Positions 33,273 through 42,535 of a stretch of DNA of 64,000 bases are shown one piece after another. The notes beneath the pieces are model-generated. The model did not search any database. It was not told the origin of the DNA and was given only the letters and a program-made list of their open reading frames with translations. Each line of letters starts with the position of its first letter. Position 1 is the first letter of the stretch. Location of the stretch: assembly GCF_900166655.1 (NCBI RefSeq), contig NZ_FVZB01000007.1, positions 372,001 to 436,000 on the forward strand, given 5' to 3'. A program made the translations under genes and the position numbers. The DNA is from Halobacillus hunanensis (lineage in GTDB: Bacteria > Bacillota > Bacilli > Bacillales > Halobacillaceae).

Positions 33273-34148
33273 TTACTTCACATACTTCTCGTAGTAATTT
33301 CCCCAGTGAGGCTGTGTCCCGTCACTGTCCTTAAAATCATAGACCTCCGACAGACCCCATGTACTTAACGTCTCGCCGTTAAACCTTCGGACGTCAGGGT
33401 CTAAGGCAAGTTGCTTTAAGGCTTCTCCAATGTAAAAAGGAGTTTCAGACGCAATAAAGTGTTTTTCCACTTTTGCGCCTTCCTTCCAGTTGTCTTCTGT
33501 GACTCCGAAAAGATCTAACATGTATTCTGAACGCAGGAAGCCGGGTGTTAAGGCAAGCGATGTAATGTTGTATTCTTTGAGGTCTTCTGCGATAGCATAA
33601 GCCATATGGATGTTTGAGATTTTGGCAAGGCTGTAATAGAAATTTCCTCGATATTGGTTATCTGTTCCGTCCGTGATCTCGATAATAAGGCCGGTATTGT
33701 TTTTCTTCATAAGTGGGACTGCATGATGGGAGGTGATAATATGGGATAGCACGGCTTGTTTGTGCAGCTGCAGTCCCATGTCTAAGCTGTGCTCGCCGAT
33801 ATCTTTGCCCCACTCTGTTAGTGGATCCCCACCCCAGATGTCATTGACCAGAATGTCTAACTGGCCGTTTTGGTCCTGGTTAACTTTTTCTATAAATTGT
33901 TTAACTTGAGATTCGTCAGTGTGATCCACTTGTATTGGAATGCCGTGTCCTCCAGCTTTACTCACGAGCTCAGCTGTCTCCTCGATCGTTTCACTTCGCA
34001 GCATGGGAGATGATTGTTGTCTCGTCGTACGTCCTGTAACATAGACGGTTGCTTCAGCTTCCCCGAGTTTGATGGCGATCGCGCGTCCCGCTCCTCTCGT
34101 TGCCCCCGCTACAATCGCTACTTTATTTTTCAAAGTCGTCATGTTCAT
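33273..34148 (-). CDS. Short-chain dehydrogenase/reductase
   Basis: A 291-residue SDR. The cofactor loop is AGATRGAGRAIAIKLG and the N-N/D-x-G region is LVNDIWGG; the active site looks like IIEITDGTDNQYRGNFYYSL with Tyr and Lys in YYSLAK. The conserved Ser is replaced by Thr-Asp-Gly, an atypical feature shared by a subgroup of SDRs. Substrate unknown. It is divergent from a WYL regulator that may control it. Confidence 0.88.
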   Translation of the reverse strand: MNMTTLKNKVAIVAGATRGAGRAIAIKLGEAEATVYVTGRTTRQQSSPMLRSETIEETAELVSKAGGHGIPIQVDHTDESQVKQFIEKVNQDQNGQLDILVNDIWGGDPLTEWGKDIGEHSLDMGLQLHKQAVLSHIITSHHAVPLMKKNNTGLIIEITDGTDNQYRGNFYYSLAKISNIHMAYAIAEDLKEYNITSLALTPGFLRSEYMLDLFGVTEDNWKEGAKVEKHFIASETPFYIGEALKQLALDPDVRRFNGETLSTWGLSEVYDFKDSDGTQPHWGNYYEKYVK

Positions 34149-34190
34149 CCATCCTTTCTATTTGGTTAAGGTTAGTATAAAGTGAATATA

Positions 34191-34205
34191 TGACACCTAA
34201 TGTCA
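34191..34205. promoter_or_regulatory. Operator-like palindrome between SDR and WYL genes
   Basis: TGACA-CCTAA-TGTCA, a 5-5-5 perfect inverted repeat in the divergent promoter region. Confidence 0.6.
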
Positions 34206-34238
34206 AGATTGGATAAAGTTTTCTTAAGGAGTTTACAC

Positions 34239-35204
34239 ATGAAAGCTGAGAGAATGATAAAGATTTTAATCCTTCTGCAATACGGGACCACCATTTCGAC
34301 GCCGACGCTTGCACGCGAGCTGGAAGTTTCAGAGCGAACGATTCACAGGGATATGGAATCTTTGCATGCAGCGGGCATTCCCGTTTATTCAGAAAGGGGT
34401 AAGAGTGGAGGCTGGAGACTTGTTGATGGCTGGAAGCAAAAATTAAGCTGGCTAAAGGAAAAAGAAGTTCTGACCTTATTTTTGCCTCATGCGGAAAAGC
34501 TTCTCTCTGATTTGAATATCGATGCGTCGATCGCGGATTTAAGGGACAAGCTGGCACTGTCACTTCCGCAGCCATCGAGAGAGCAAGCTCTTAACCTGTG
34601 GGAACGAATCTATGTCGACATGGGAACTTGGAGAGACAAGAGGATTGATCTGTCCCCTGTGATGAATGTCTTGCAAGAAGCGGTCATGAACGAACAGCAA
34701 GTAAGGCTGCATTATAAAAAAGCTAATGGGGTGACCAAAGAGGTGAGCATCAAACCTTTAGGATTAGTAGCCAAAGGCAGTACATGGTATGTCGCGGCTC
34801 TGAACGAAAGGGATGACTATCGTAATTATAAGGTGGTGCGAATCTTACAGGCTGTTCTGTTGGAGGAGTATTTTGACAGACCCAGCCACTTTAAGCTTGC
34901 CGACTATTGGGAGGAATCCAAGAAGGATTTTGTGCAAAACCTTCCTGAATTCCATGTAAAAGTGGCGGCTTCTCCTTCAGCAAGAGAGAGAATTATGTTT
35001 ACGGGGCGTTTTGTTCAGACGACTCATTCTGATAAGCTGAAAGAGAATGGCTGGACGGAAATGGAATTGATTTTTCCAACTGAAGAGGAAGCTGTAAACT
35101 TCTTGTTAGGCTTTGGAGACCAATTGAAAGTTCTGTCGCCGGAATATTTAGTAAATAAAATTACAGAGCGCGCACAGAAGGTCATTCGCTTCTATCAAAA
35201 GTGA
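34239..35204 (+). CDS. HTH-WYL transcriptional regulator (YafY/YobV-like)
   Basis: A 321-residue regulator with an N-terminal winged helix (LARELEVSERTIHRDMESLH), the central WYL domain (VRLHYKKANGVTKEVSIKPL and GSTWYVAALNERDDYRNYKV), and a C-terminal WCX extension. WYL proteins sense nucleic acids or small ligands. The ATG at 34239 has AAGGAG at good spacing; a start further upstream at 34200 is in frame but overlaps the operator region. Divergent partner of the SDR gene. Confidence 0.9.
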   Translation: MKAERMIKILILLQYGTTISTPTLARELEVSERTIHRDMESLHAAGIPVYSERGKSGGWRLVDGWKQKLSWLKEKEVLTLFLPHAEKLLSDLNIDASIADLRDKLALSLPQPSREQALNLWERIYVDMGTWRDKRIDLSPVMNVLQEAVMNEQQVRLHYKKANGVTKEVSIKPLGLVAKGSTWYVAALNERDDYRNYKVVRILQAVLLEEYFDRPSHFKLADYWEESKKDFVQNLPEFHVKVAASPSARERIMFTGRFVQTTHSDKLKENGWTEMELIFPTEEEAVNFLLGFGDQLKVLSPEYLVNKITERAQKVIRFYQK

Positions 35205-35318
35205 GTGTCACGAGAGAAAGATGGCTGCTAAAAAAATTAAAAATCAAAGAGTGCTTCCCGATTTTTGTAGAAGAATAAAGATGGATAATAAAATGACAAA
35301 CCAAGCAAAGGAGATACG

Positions 35319-36785
35319 ATGACACACACTCAAGAAATAGGCTGGAATTTTAACAACAGTTACGCCCGTCTCCCGGAAATATTTTATAAAAAAACTGAGC
35401 CGACTCCTGTAGCATCACCCGAGTTGGTTATCTTCAATAATTCTTTGGCAAAAGCTTTAGGATTGGATGCTGAGAAGCTGCAGAGTGAAGAAGGTGTAGA
35501 GGTCTTGGCCGGTAACCAGATTCCTGAAGGTACTGTAACGATTTCGCAGGCTTATGGCGGTCATCAGTTTGGGAACTTTACCATGCTGGGTGACGGCCGG
35601 GCCGTACTATTAGGGGAGCAGGTTACTCCTTCAGGTGAAAAGTTTGACATTCAACTTAAAGGTTCGGGCCGGACGCCATTCTCCCGTGGCGGCGATGGCC
35701 GGGCGACTCTAGGACCGATGTTGCGCGAATATATCATCAGTGAAGCGATGCATGGGCTGGGGATTCCGACCAACCGCAGTCTTTCCGTGGTAACAACGGG
35801 GGAGCCTGTCATGCGTGAAACCGAGCTGCCTGGTGCGATTTTGACTCGTGTGTCTGCCAGTCATTTGCGAATTGGTACATTTGAATTCACGGCGAATTGG
35901 GGTACAGAGAAGGATTTGCGTAAGCTTGCTGACTATGCGATAGAGCGCCATTTTCCTAATATTGAGGACAATAATGATCGTTATCTTGCTCTCTATCAGG
36001 AAGTGGTGAAACGGCAGGCTGCTCTGGTCGCCAAATGGCAGCTGGTTGGCTTTATTCATGGTGTGATGAACACAGACAATATGACGATCAGTGGTGAGAC
36101 GATCGATTACGGGCCGTGCGCTTTCATGGATGAATATGACCCGGCCACGGTATTCAGTTCGATTGATGTTCAAGGACGCTATGCTTATCGAAATCAACCG
36201 CCGATTGGTCAGTGGAACCTTGCTCGCTTTGCGGAAACGCTTCTGCCACTGATTCATGATCAACAGGATCATGCAGTCGAGCTCGCACAGGAGGCGCTTA
36301 CTGAATACGAAGATTTGTATCGTCGCCATTGGCTTGAAGGAATGCGGTATAAGTTGGGTCTCCAAACCGAAGAAGAACAAGATGAACCTCTAATTGAGGA
36401 TCTTCTGGGGATTATGGAAAAACATCGAGCTGATTATACCAATACGTTTCGCGCCTTAACACTAGATAAGCCGGAGGAAACAGCTATGAATGGGACGACT
36501 GAATTTACGCATTGGTATGAGCAGTGGCAGGCGAGACTGGATAGACAACAGCAAACGAAAACATCATCTTATCAATTGATGAAGCAATCGAACCCTGCTG
36601 TGATCCCGCGTAACCACCGGGTGGAAGAGGCGCTTGAGGCTGCTGTGGAAAAGGGTGACTACAGTGTGATGAAGCGGCTAATGGGCGTTCTTTCTGACCC
36701 TTATGCGTATTCGTCTGAGCAGGAGGAATATACAGCATTGCCTGAACCGTCCAATCGTCCTTACCGAACTTTCTGTGGAACGTAA
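35319..36785 (+). CDS. selO: Protein adenylyltransferase SelO (YdiU)
   Basis: A 488-residue pseudokinase-fold enzyme that transfers AMP to Ser/Thr/Tyr of proteins. Markers are [39 protein letters not shown] and [20 protein letters not shown] with the metal-binding N and D, then the C-terminal end PYRTFCGT. In eukaryotes this end holds selenocysteine; in bacteria Cys, as here. In E. coli it protects during oxidative stress. AAGGAGATACG is the ribosome binding site. Confidence 0.94.
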   Translation: MTHTQEIGWNFNNSYARLPEIFYKKTEPTPVASPELVIFNNSLAKALGLDAEKLQSEEGVEVLAGNQIPEGTVTISQAYGGHQFGNFTMLGDGRAVLLGEQVTPSGEKFDIQLKGSGRTPFSRGGDGRATLGPMLREYIISEAMHGLGIPTNRSLSVVTTGEPVMRETELPGAILTRVSASHLRIGTFEFTANWGTEKDLRKLADYAIERHFPNIEDNNDRYLALYQEVVKRQAALVAKWQLVGFIHGVMNTDNMTISGETIDYGPCAFMDEYDPATVFSSIDVQGRYAYRNQPPIGQWNLARFAETLLPLIHDQQDHAVELAQEALTEYEDLYRRHWLEGMRYKLGLQTEEEQDEPLIEDLLGIMEKHRADYTNTFRALTLDKPEETAMNGTTEFTHWYEQWQARLDRQQQTKTSSYQLMKQSNPAVIPRNHRVEEALEAAVEKGDYSVMKRLMGVLSDPYAYSSEQEEYTALPEPSNRPYRTFCGT

Positions 36786-36833
36786 TTTTGTAACGTAAAG
36801 TAATGCAGAGAACAATTTAATAATGTTTATAAG

Positions 36834-36868
36834 AAGGGACTTTCTATTTTTGAGAAAGTCCCTTTTTT
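36834..36868 (+). terminator. Terminator after selO
   Basis: AAGGGACTTTCT / AGAAAGTCCCTT with TTTTTTA. Confidence 0.9.
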
Positions 36869-37042
36869 ATGAATGTATTTCTAGTGGAATCTATATAAAA
36901 TGGTATTTTAATCAAATCTGATTAGTCGTTCATCAAATATTCATAAACGGAAACTAGGCGTATATTGCATTCATCTTTCAGTTCTCTCATAATAAAGTTA
37001 TAGATTGTTGTAAAGTGTTAATTTTTATCAGATTAAAACATC

Positions 37043-37057
37043 CTATCAATTTGATAG
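37043..37057. promoter_or_regulatory. Palindrome upstream of ycnK
   Basis: CTATCAA-T-TTGATAG, a 7-1-7 inverted repeat about 80 bases before the start. A possible YcnK site. The rest of the gap 36869-37131 is AT-rich and shows no gene. Confidence 0.5.
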
Positions 37058-37135
37058 TAATGAAAAGAATTCAACAGAAGATTCTGCGATAACTCTGATT
37101 ACTGGATATAAGATATTTGAGGAGGTGGAAAATGG

Positions 37136-37729
37136 ATGTTACCAGTTGAACGGCAACAGCGAATTAAAGAACTGATTCAGGACAAACACAATATGAAAAT
37201 AGCGGAGTTAAGCAAAGTACTGGGTGTATCCGAAATGACCATTCATCGTGATGTAAAACCATTGATTGATGAAGGGATTATCATGAAGACTTTCGGAGGA
37301 ATTACGATCGTTCGCGATGATTCATCAGTTCATGAGGCACCTGGCCCGGAAATGTGTGTCTACTGCAGACGGAGTATCCATGAGAAGTTAGCGTATCGAC
37401 TGATTTTATCCAACAACAAAATTGAAATGACTTGTTGTGCCCATTGCGGGCTGCTGCGTCATAGGCAGTTGGGAGATAAAGTAATCCAAGCGATTTGCCC
37501 TGATTTCTTAAGGTCTACAACGATAAGTGCTCCTCTAGCTTGGTATGTTATGGATACCTCCATTCGTATTGGGTGCTGTCAACCTCAGGTTTTAACATTT
37601 GAATGGCGAGAGCATGCGAATAATTTCGTTCAAGGATTTGGCGGAGAGGTTTATTCATTCAGGGAAGCCATGGATGCTGTTTTTCAAAAAATGAACGGTC
37701 ACGATCAAAATTGCTGTAAAGATCGCTGA
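37136..37729 (+). CDS. ycnK: Copper-responsive repressor YcnK (DeoR HTH + NosL-like)
   Basis: A 197-residue regulator: DeoR helix-turn-helix at residues 5-60 (KIAELSKVLGVSEMTIHRDV) and a NosL-like C-terminal domain with many Cys (CVYCRR, CCAHCG, GCCQP, NCCKD). In B. subtilis YcnK represses the copper uptake gene ycnJ when copper is plentiful. Here copC and copD follow, in place of the single ycnJ. AGGAGGTGG precedes the start. The Cys richness fits copper sensing. Confidence 0.9.
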   Translation: MLPVERQQRIKELIQDKHNMKIAELSKVLGVSEMTIHRDVKPLIDEGIIMKTFGGITIVRDDSSVHEAPGPEMCVYCRRSIHEKLAYRLILSNNKIEMTCCAHCGLLRHRQLGDKVIQAICPDFLRSTTISAPLAWYVMDTSIRIGCCQPQVLTFEWREHANNFVQGFGGEVYSFREAMDAVFQKMNGHDQNCCKDR

Positions 37730-37775
37730 TTGAAATTCGAAATAATAGATGATCATTTTTGGGAGGGAACATAAA

Positions 37776-38387
37776 TTGAAAAAAGTAGTAGTATTAACCA
37801 TTGTTTGCTTGTTCATGTTTGGAAATTACGTGTATGCCCATACCGGTTTGCAAAGCTCTAATCCGGAAAATGCAAGTACGGTTACAGAAGAGTTAAGTGA
37901 GATTACCTTGACATTTGAAACGCAAATTGAACAGACCAGTTCTTTTGAATTGCAGAATGCTAATGGAGAAACCGTTGCAGTAAATAATTCTTCAATAGAA
38001 GGAAATACCATGACAGGGAGTATTGCTGAGCCGCTTAAAAACGGTGAGTACCAGGTAGTCTGGAACATTATTGGAGTGGATGGACATCCGATAGAAGGAG
38101 AGTTTTCTTTCACAGTCGATATTCCTGCTAAAGAGTCTTCTAACGATTCTAGTCAAGATTCTGAGCAAGGTGTTACGGGATCAAAAGAATCTGAAAAAAG
38201 CAATCAAGCAACAGAAACTGAGACAAGTGACAATTCAGAGACGGATGGATCTAATGAACAAACAGAAACAAAATCAGCTGAAGAAGGGCAAGAAGAGAGC
38301 TCTAATAGTATAATGATTGGGATTGTAGTTGTTTTAGTCCTCGTACTTGCTGGCAGTGTGTGGTGGATGATGAGGAGGAAAAAGTAG
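37776..38387 (+). CDS. copC: CopC-domain exported copper protein
   Basis: A 203-residue protein: signal peptide cleaved after YVYA so the mature protein begins with His (HTGLQSSNPENAS), a known Cu(II) ligand in CopC; beta-barrel domain to residue about 125 with HPIEGEFSF (second His); a long Ser/Glu/Thr-rich linker; and a C-terminal membrane anchor with RRKK. TTG at 37776 is preferred because GGGAGGG is at good spacing. Together with CopD it replaces the fused YcnJ. Confidence 0.88.
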   Translation: MKKVVVLTIVCLFMFGNYVYAHTGLQSSNPENASTVTEELSEITLTFETQIEQTSSFELQNANGETVAVNNSSIEGNTMTGSIAEPLKNGEYQVVWNIIGVDGHPIEGEFSFTVDIPAKESSNDSSQDSEQGVTGSKESEKSNQATETETSDNSETDGSNEQTETKSAEEGQEESSNSIMIGIVVVLVLVLAGSVWWMMRRKK

Positions 38388-38390
38388 TCT

Positions 38391-39494
38391 ATGTTTTTCC
38401 TCACAGTGATCAGTCAAGGGCTTTTATATAGTTGTTTCGCACTGTTGATGGCCTATTATATTTCTTCTCTTGTTTCATCTGATCGCAAACCAAATCTATC
38501 TGTGCCGAAAGCGATTCGGCTGATGGCAGCAGTAGGTATTGCCTTGTTTTCATTCATGCCGATTCTGCAGTTAGTTCTTTACCTGATTCAGGACTATGGT
38601 CTAGGTCAAGCATTGCAATCGGTTTTACTTACATTCGAAGTCGGTAAATCTTGGGTTTATACTTTTGTCGTGTCAATTATCCTGAGTTTGTTTATCCTAT
38701 TCATCAATGATAAGAAGCATAAGGGATATTCATTAGTTGGAATAGGACTGGTTCTGTTGCTTATTTTCGGGCTCGGGTGGTCAAGCCATGCGAGCTCAAT
38801 TGATCCGATTAAAGGCTTTGTGATTCACACCCTTCACTTTACAGCAGTCTCCGTATGGGTCGGACTAGTCCTTGTTGCAGGATGGTTTTCACAAAATACT
38901 GCCAACTGGATCCGTTTCCTAAAATGGTTCCATGTCACCGCAATTTGTTGCTTTATTGTCACCCTTTTATCAGGATTACTGCTGATGCAGTTTGCCATGG
39001 ATTGGCAGGACTATGCAGACACATGGATGGTGTCTTATGGGCAAAGTATATTACTAAAACATTTACTTATTATCCCATTAATCGGCTACGCATTTATTAA
39101 TGGCATCCTCATGAAAAAGAAACTAAAAAAGAGTCCTGGTTTTGACCCAAGACCATGGACAAAAGTGGAGTTTATCATCATCTTACTTATTTTCACAGCC
39201 ACAAGTGCATTGAGTCAGCAATCGCCTCCGAGCAATTTAGCATCGATCATTAGTTTAGAAGGACTATCACCGTTATTTACCTTGTTTTATGAAGGTCCCA
39301 TTAACACGAATTTGTCAGTGGAACTAGTATTCGGGGCTAATAGTGTTTTATTAAGTATTCTTGCGGTATTATTTTTTGTGCTGAATATCGTTTCTTTTAT
39401 GAAAAAAATGCCCCCATTATTCTCATTTTTAATGGTTTCATTTTTTATGATAGCTGGATACTTAGCTTTGTTACTCAGTGTCCGCGTTGTGTAA
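38391..39494 (+). CDS. copD: CopD-type copper import membrane protein
   Basis: A 367-residue protein with about nine membrane helices and the CopD domain: GWSSHASSIDPIKGFVIHTL and HFTAVSVWVGLVLVAG with His residues in helices, then LLKHLLIIPLIGYAF. It imports copper in concert with CopC. It begins 3 bases after copC, with GGAGGAAAAA upstream. In B. subtilis the two are one protein (YcnJ), so here the fusion is split, or never formed. Confidence 0.9.
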   Translation: MFFLTVISQGLLYSCFALLMAYYISSLVSSDRKPNLSVPKAIRLMAAVGIALFSFMPILQLVLYLIQDYGLGQALQSVLLTFEVGKSWVYTFVVSIILSLFILFINDKKHKGYSLVGIGLVLLLIFGLGWSSHASSIDPIKGFVIHTLHFTAVSVWVGLVLVAGWFSQNTANWIRFLKWFHVTAICCFIVTLLSGLLLMQFAMDWQDYADTWMVSYGQSILLKHLLIIPLIGYAFINGILMKKKLKKSPGFDPRPWTKVEFIIILLIFTATSALSQQSPPSNLASIISLEGLSPLFTLFYEGPINTNLSVELVFGANSVLLSILAVLFFVLNIVSFMKKMPPLFSFLMVSFFMIAGYLALLLSVRVV

Positions 39495-39526
39495 GTGAAT
39501 AGGGGGCAACGCCTCGTGTCTAATTG

Positions 39527-40447
39527 TTACTCAAATGTCTGTCCCCCGTTTACATGCTGCGTTTGCCCGGTTACATAGCGCGAATCATCCGAAGCCAGAT
39601 AGACAAACGTAGGGGCAACTTCAAAAGGCTGGGCGTGACGATCCATTAAATTTCCAGCTAGGGGTACTTGGTCAGCAGAAAAGCTTGCGGGAATGAGCGG
39701 AGTCCATATTTTACCAGGTGCAATGGCGTTTACGCGAATTCCTTTGCTGACCAGGCTTCTTGCTAATGCACGTGTGAAGCCAACGATGGCAGCCTTTGTC
39801 GCTGTGTAGTCAATCAATTGGTTATTTCCGTCAAATGCAACGACGGAAGCTGTATTAATGATCGAACTCTCGGCCTTTAAGTATTTAAGCGCTGCACGGG
39901 TCGTGTAAAAGTGGGAGTATATGTTCACTTTAAAGGTGTCATCGAACTGTTCATCAGAAATGTCCAATAAGCTTAATTGCTGGAACTGGATGCCGACATG
40001 GTTACAAAGAATGTGAAGTTCTCCAAAGGTTTGAATGGTTTGTTCGACAATGTCGATGCATTGTTCTTTCTTTCTAAGGTCACCGGGCATTAATAAGCAG
40101 CGTTGTCCAAGTTCCTCTATTCTTCTTTTCGTTCGATTGGCATCCTCATGTTCATCCAAGTAAGCAATCGCTACATCTGCCCCTTCTTTTGCAAAAGCAA
40201 TCGCAGCTGCTGCCCCCATTCCGCTGTCACCACCTGTGATGAGAGCGATTTTTCCTTCCAGTTTTCCGCTGCCTTTATAATTAGGGTTCTCGATAATTGG
40301 TCTTGGCACCATCAAACTTTCTACCCCAGGCTGCCGGTACTGACGTTGTTCGGGAACCGTGATGGCAATATCCTCATAGCGTGTTATTTTCCCGTAATTC
40401 GGATACATGGGATACGTTTGCTTGCTGGGTTTATCTTCAGGCTTCAT
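39527..40447 (-). CDS. Short-chain dehydrogenase/reductase, YhdF/YhxC type
   Basis: A 306-residue SDR with an N-terminal extension of about 45 residues ([20 protein letters not shown]), then [20 protein letters not shown], catalytic Ser in [13 protein letters not shown] with Tyr and Lys, and the C-terminal [18 protein letters not shown]. Members are general-stress SDRs of Bacillus. The usual N-N-A-A motif is CNHVGIQ here. ATG at 40447 follows AGTGAGGAG; an upstream GTG at 40465 is less likely. Convergent with copD. Confidence 0.9.
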   Translation of the reverse strand: MKPEDKPSKQTYPMYPNYGKITRYEDIAITVPEQRQYRQPGVESLMVPRPIIENPNYKGSGKLEGKIALITGGDSGMGAAAAIAFAKEGADVAIAYLDEHEDANRTKRRIEELGQRCLLMPGDLRKKEQCIDIVEQTIQTFGELHILCNHVGIQFQQLSLLDISDEQFDDTFKVNIYSHFYTTRAALKYLKAESSIINTASVVAFDGNNQLIDYTATKAAIVGFTRALARSLVSKGIRVNAIAPGKIWTPLIPASFSADQVPLAGNLMDRHAQPFEVAPTFVYLASDDSRYVTGQTQHVNGGQTFE

Positions 40448-40598
40448 CTGGTTAACGCTCCTCACTAAAAGAGATTGTCAAATTACTCTATGTAAATGGG
40501 CGACGACTGTGATTGGCTGCTTGAAGTTAACTCGTACAGGCTCACGGGTGGGGGAGGAAGAATAGAATTGTATAAAAAGTGGATGGGAGGATGTTATA

Positions 40599-40769
40599 GT
40601 GCAATACTATTACAATCCTGAAGTCAGATTATTATTACTTCCCGAGTCAGACGAAAAAGAAAAACTATTATATGATGAAAATCCTAGTGAATTCGAGGTT
40701 CCTAAAATAGGGCCGAGGCCGCCTTACTATTATAATCCGAGGTATGAGCCTTACTATCCAGTTATTTAA
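40599..40769 (+). CDS. 56-residue Tyr/Pro-rich small protein
   Basis: GTG start with TGGGAGG upstream. The sequence begins VQYYYNPEVRLLLLPES and ends PRPPYYYNPRYEPYYPVI, with acidic residues in the middle. Tyr- and Pro-rich composition is typical of spore coat or exosporium proteins. The QYYY start is shared with the DUF2935 protein at 44340. Function unknown. Confidence 0.6.
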   Translation: MQYYYNPEVRLLLLPESDEKEKLLYDENPSEFEVPKIGPRPPYYYNPRYEPYYPVI

Positions 40770-40806
40770 TGTCTATGGATAACGTGATTAAGCTTTCTGC
40801 AGAATC

Positions 40807-40850
40807 TCCCTCTCTTCGCTTATAGTTTTAAAAAAAGAGAGGGTTTCTTT
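40807..40850 (+). terminator. Terminator of the Tyr/Pro-rich gene
   Basis: CCCTCTC / GAGAGGG with 20 intervening bases, then TTTCTTTT. Confidence 0.7.
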
Positions 40851-40943
40851 TATCCGCGATAATTTCGGTATTACCGCGATAATTAAAATATATCCGTGAT
40901 AATCCCAATATAATCGCGAAAATCGAACTATATCCGCGAATAG
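40851..40943. repeat. 20-bp-period array, five units
   Basis: The hexamer CGCGAT/CGTGAT/CGCGAA falls at 40855, 40875, 40895, 40915 and 40935, an exact 20-base step. Each unit reads like TATCCGCGATAAT plus about 7 variable bases. The array precedes the sulfurtransferase gene and follows a terminator. Same design as the array at 33096 but different sequence. Confidence 0.8.
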
Positions 40944-41036
40944 GTTTATTTGGATTCAACACCCAACTTATTAAAGGAATTTTAGCAACAGAAGACGAAC
41001 TTCTATAACAGGCATAGAAATAGTGAGGTGAAACTA

Positions 41037-41876
41037 ATGATAGAAGAGAATCTTGTCAGTACAGAGTGGTTGAGGGAACATATGGAAGACGAAAATGTTG
41101 TGGTGGCTGACTGCCGTTTTGATCTCAGCGATCCGGAAAAAGGGTGTAATGATTATAGCGAAGGACATATTCCCGGAGCGGTTTATTTTGACCTTGAAAA
41201 AGATTTATCAGGACAGGTAAAAGGGCATGGCGGCAGGCACCCGCTGCCGCCGATCGATGAATTTGCCGAAAAGCTAAGCAGTGCAGGGATTGATGAGACA
41301 AAATACGTCGTAGCTTACGATGATCAGGGTGGTGCTATGGCGGCGCGGCTCTGGTGGCTGCTAACATATTTAGGCCACGATCAAGCAGGGGTGCTCGAGA
41401 GCGGGTATTCAAACTGGGTTGGACAAGGGTATCCAACTACAACGGACGAAGCAACTCCGAAAGAAACTGTGTTCACTCCTACTCCACGGAATGAGATGGC
41501 GGTTGGAATCGAAGAAGTGAAGAATAGCAGCAACGCAGCCCTGATCGATGCCCGAGCACCAGAGCGCTACCGTGGTGAAGTAGAGCCGATGGATAAAAAA
41601 GCAGGACATATTCCTGGTGCAGCCAACTGGTTTTGGAAAGAGAACCTTGGCAGTGATGGAAAATGGAAAACTGGAGACGAGTTAAAGCAACGGTTTGAGC
41701 CTTTGAAAAGCAAAAAAGAAATTATTGTCTATTGCGGTTCGGGTGTGACAGCAAGCGCAAATGTTCTTGCATTGAAAGAGGCCGGCTTTGGGGATGCAGT
41801 CAAGCTATACGTGGGGAGTTGGAGTGACTGGTCTTCCTATGAAGAAAATCCGGTAGAAACAGAAGAACCAAAATAA
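41037..41876 (+). CDS. Sulfurtransferase (tandem rhodanese, SseA-like)
   Basis: A 279-residue enzyme with two rhodanese domains. The first (VVVADCRFDLSDPEKG, then YDDQGGAMAARLWW) lacks the catalytic Cys; the second has VYCGSGVTASANVLAL with Cys near 233, the CGSGVT loop of 3-mercaptopyruvate sulfurtransferases. It probably transfers sulfur from mercaptopyruvate or thiosulfate to an acceptor. ATG at 41037 has GAGGTGA at good spacing; GTG at 41028 lies within it. Followed closely by a DUF1801 gene. Confidence 0.92.
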   Translation: MIEENLVSTEWLREHMEDENVVVADCRFDLSDPEKGCNDYSEGHIPGAVYFDLEKDLSGQVKGHGGRHPLPPIDEFAEKLSSAGIDETKYVVAYDDQGGAMAARLWWLLTYLGHDQAGVLESGYSNWVGQGYPTTTDEATPKETVFTPTPRNEMAVGIEEVKNSSNAALIDARAPERYRGEVEPMDKKAGHIPGAANWFWKENLGSDGKWKTGDELKQRFEPLKSKKEIIVYCGSGVTASANVLALKEAGFGDAVKLYVGSWSDWSSYEENPVETEEPK

Positions 41877-41899
41877 AAAAAAGGGGGGGGGAACCGATT

Positions 41900-42322
41900 A
41901 TGTATGAATTGAAAACAAAGGAAAACGATAACAGTGTCATCGAGTTTATTGAAAATGTGGAGAGTCCTAAGAAACGTGAAGACGCTTATAAACTATTAGA
42001 TATTTTTACAGAAACGACGGGATATCCTGCGAAAATGTGGGGACCGAGTATCGTCGGGTTTGGCTCTTATCACTATAAATACGCGTCTGGTCACGAAGGC
42101 GACGCACCATTAGTAGGGTTTTCACCGCGAAAAGCAAAAATCAGTTTGTATTTTGCGACGGGGGATACAGAACGGGAACGATTATTACAAGACTTCGGAA
42201 AACATAAGACAGGGAAGGCGTGTGTGTACATTAATAAAGTCGCAGATATTGATGTGGATGTATTAAAGGCGTTAATCAACCAATCTGTGAAGTTTTTAAA
42301 GGAAACGTATCCGGAGCAATAA
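41900..42322 (+). CDS. DUF1801 protein
   Basis: A 140-residue protein with the DUF1801 pattern: ESPKKREDAYKLLDIFTETT, MWGPSIVGFGSYHYKYASGH, ISLYFATGD and CVYINKVADIDVDVLKALI. It has a YdhG-like fold of unknown function. AAAGGGGGGGGGAACCG precedes the ATG. It is 23 bases after the sulfurtransferase gene and probably in its operon. Confidence 0.88.
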   Translation: MYELKTKENDNSVIEFIENVESPKKREDAYKLLDIFTETTGYPAKMWGPSIVGFGSYHYKYASGHEGDAPLVGFSPRKAKISLYFATGDTERERLLQDFGKHKTGKACVYINKVADIDVDVLKALINQSVKFLKETYPEQ

Positions 42323-42393
42323 GAAGCTACTCGTTGGACAGGCCAACTTTGGTGATATGTACAATTCAATTACTTTGCATGTTAAGAGCAGGA

Positions 42394-42427
42394 GAGGATA
42401 TGGAAATTTCATATCCTCTCTTTTTAT
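42394..42427 (+). terminator. Terminator after DUF1801
   Basis: GAGAGGATATG / CATATCCTCTC with TTTTTATG tail. Confidence 0.9.
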
Positions 42428-42453
42428 GTGAGCCACTCGTTAGCCTGGCGACT

Positions 42454-42515
42454 TTGACATGAGATGGTTAAATAGGTATAATTCGATTTATTAATTAGTT
42501 AAGCTAACTAATTAA
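42454..42515 (+). promoter_or_regulatory. Consensus promoter and operator of the MarR operon
   Basis: TTGACA, 17 bases, TATAAT is a perfect sigma-A promoter (42454-42482). At the transcription start lies the palindrome TTAATTAGTTA-AGC-TAACTAATTAA (42491-42515). Full repression by the MarR product is therefore expected, and high expression when it leaves. Confidence 0.85.
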
Positions 42516-42535
42516 ATCCTGGAGGTGGTAAAAAA

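Noticed and set aside
34123-34575. 150-codon minus-strand frame over the WYL regulator
   Set aside because: It is a shadow of the well supported regulator gene on the plus strand.
35709-36380. 223-codon minus-strand frame inside selO
   Set aside because: Shadow frame; the plus-strand product matches SelO throughout.
40851-40943. CRISPR array
   Set aside because: The 20-base units have only short cores and variable stretches of about 7 bases; no cas genes.
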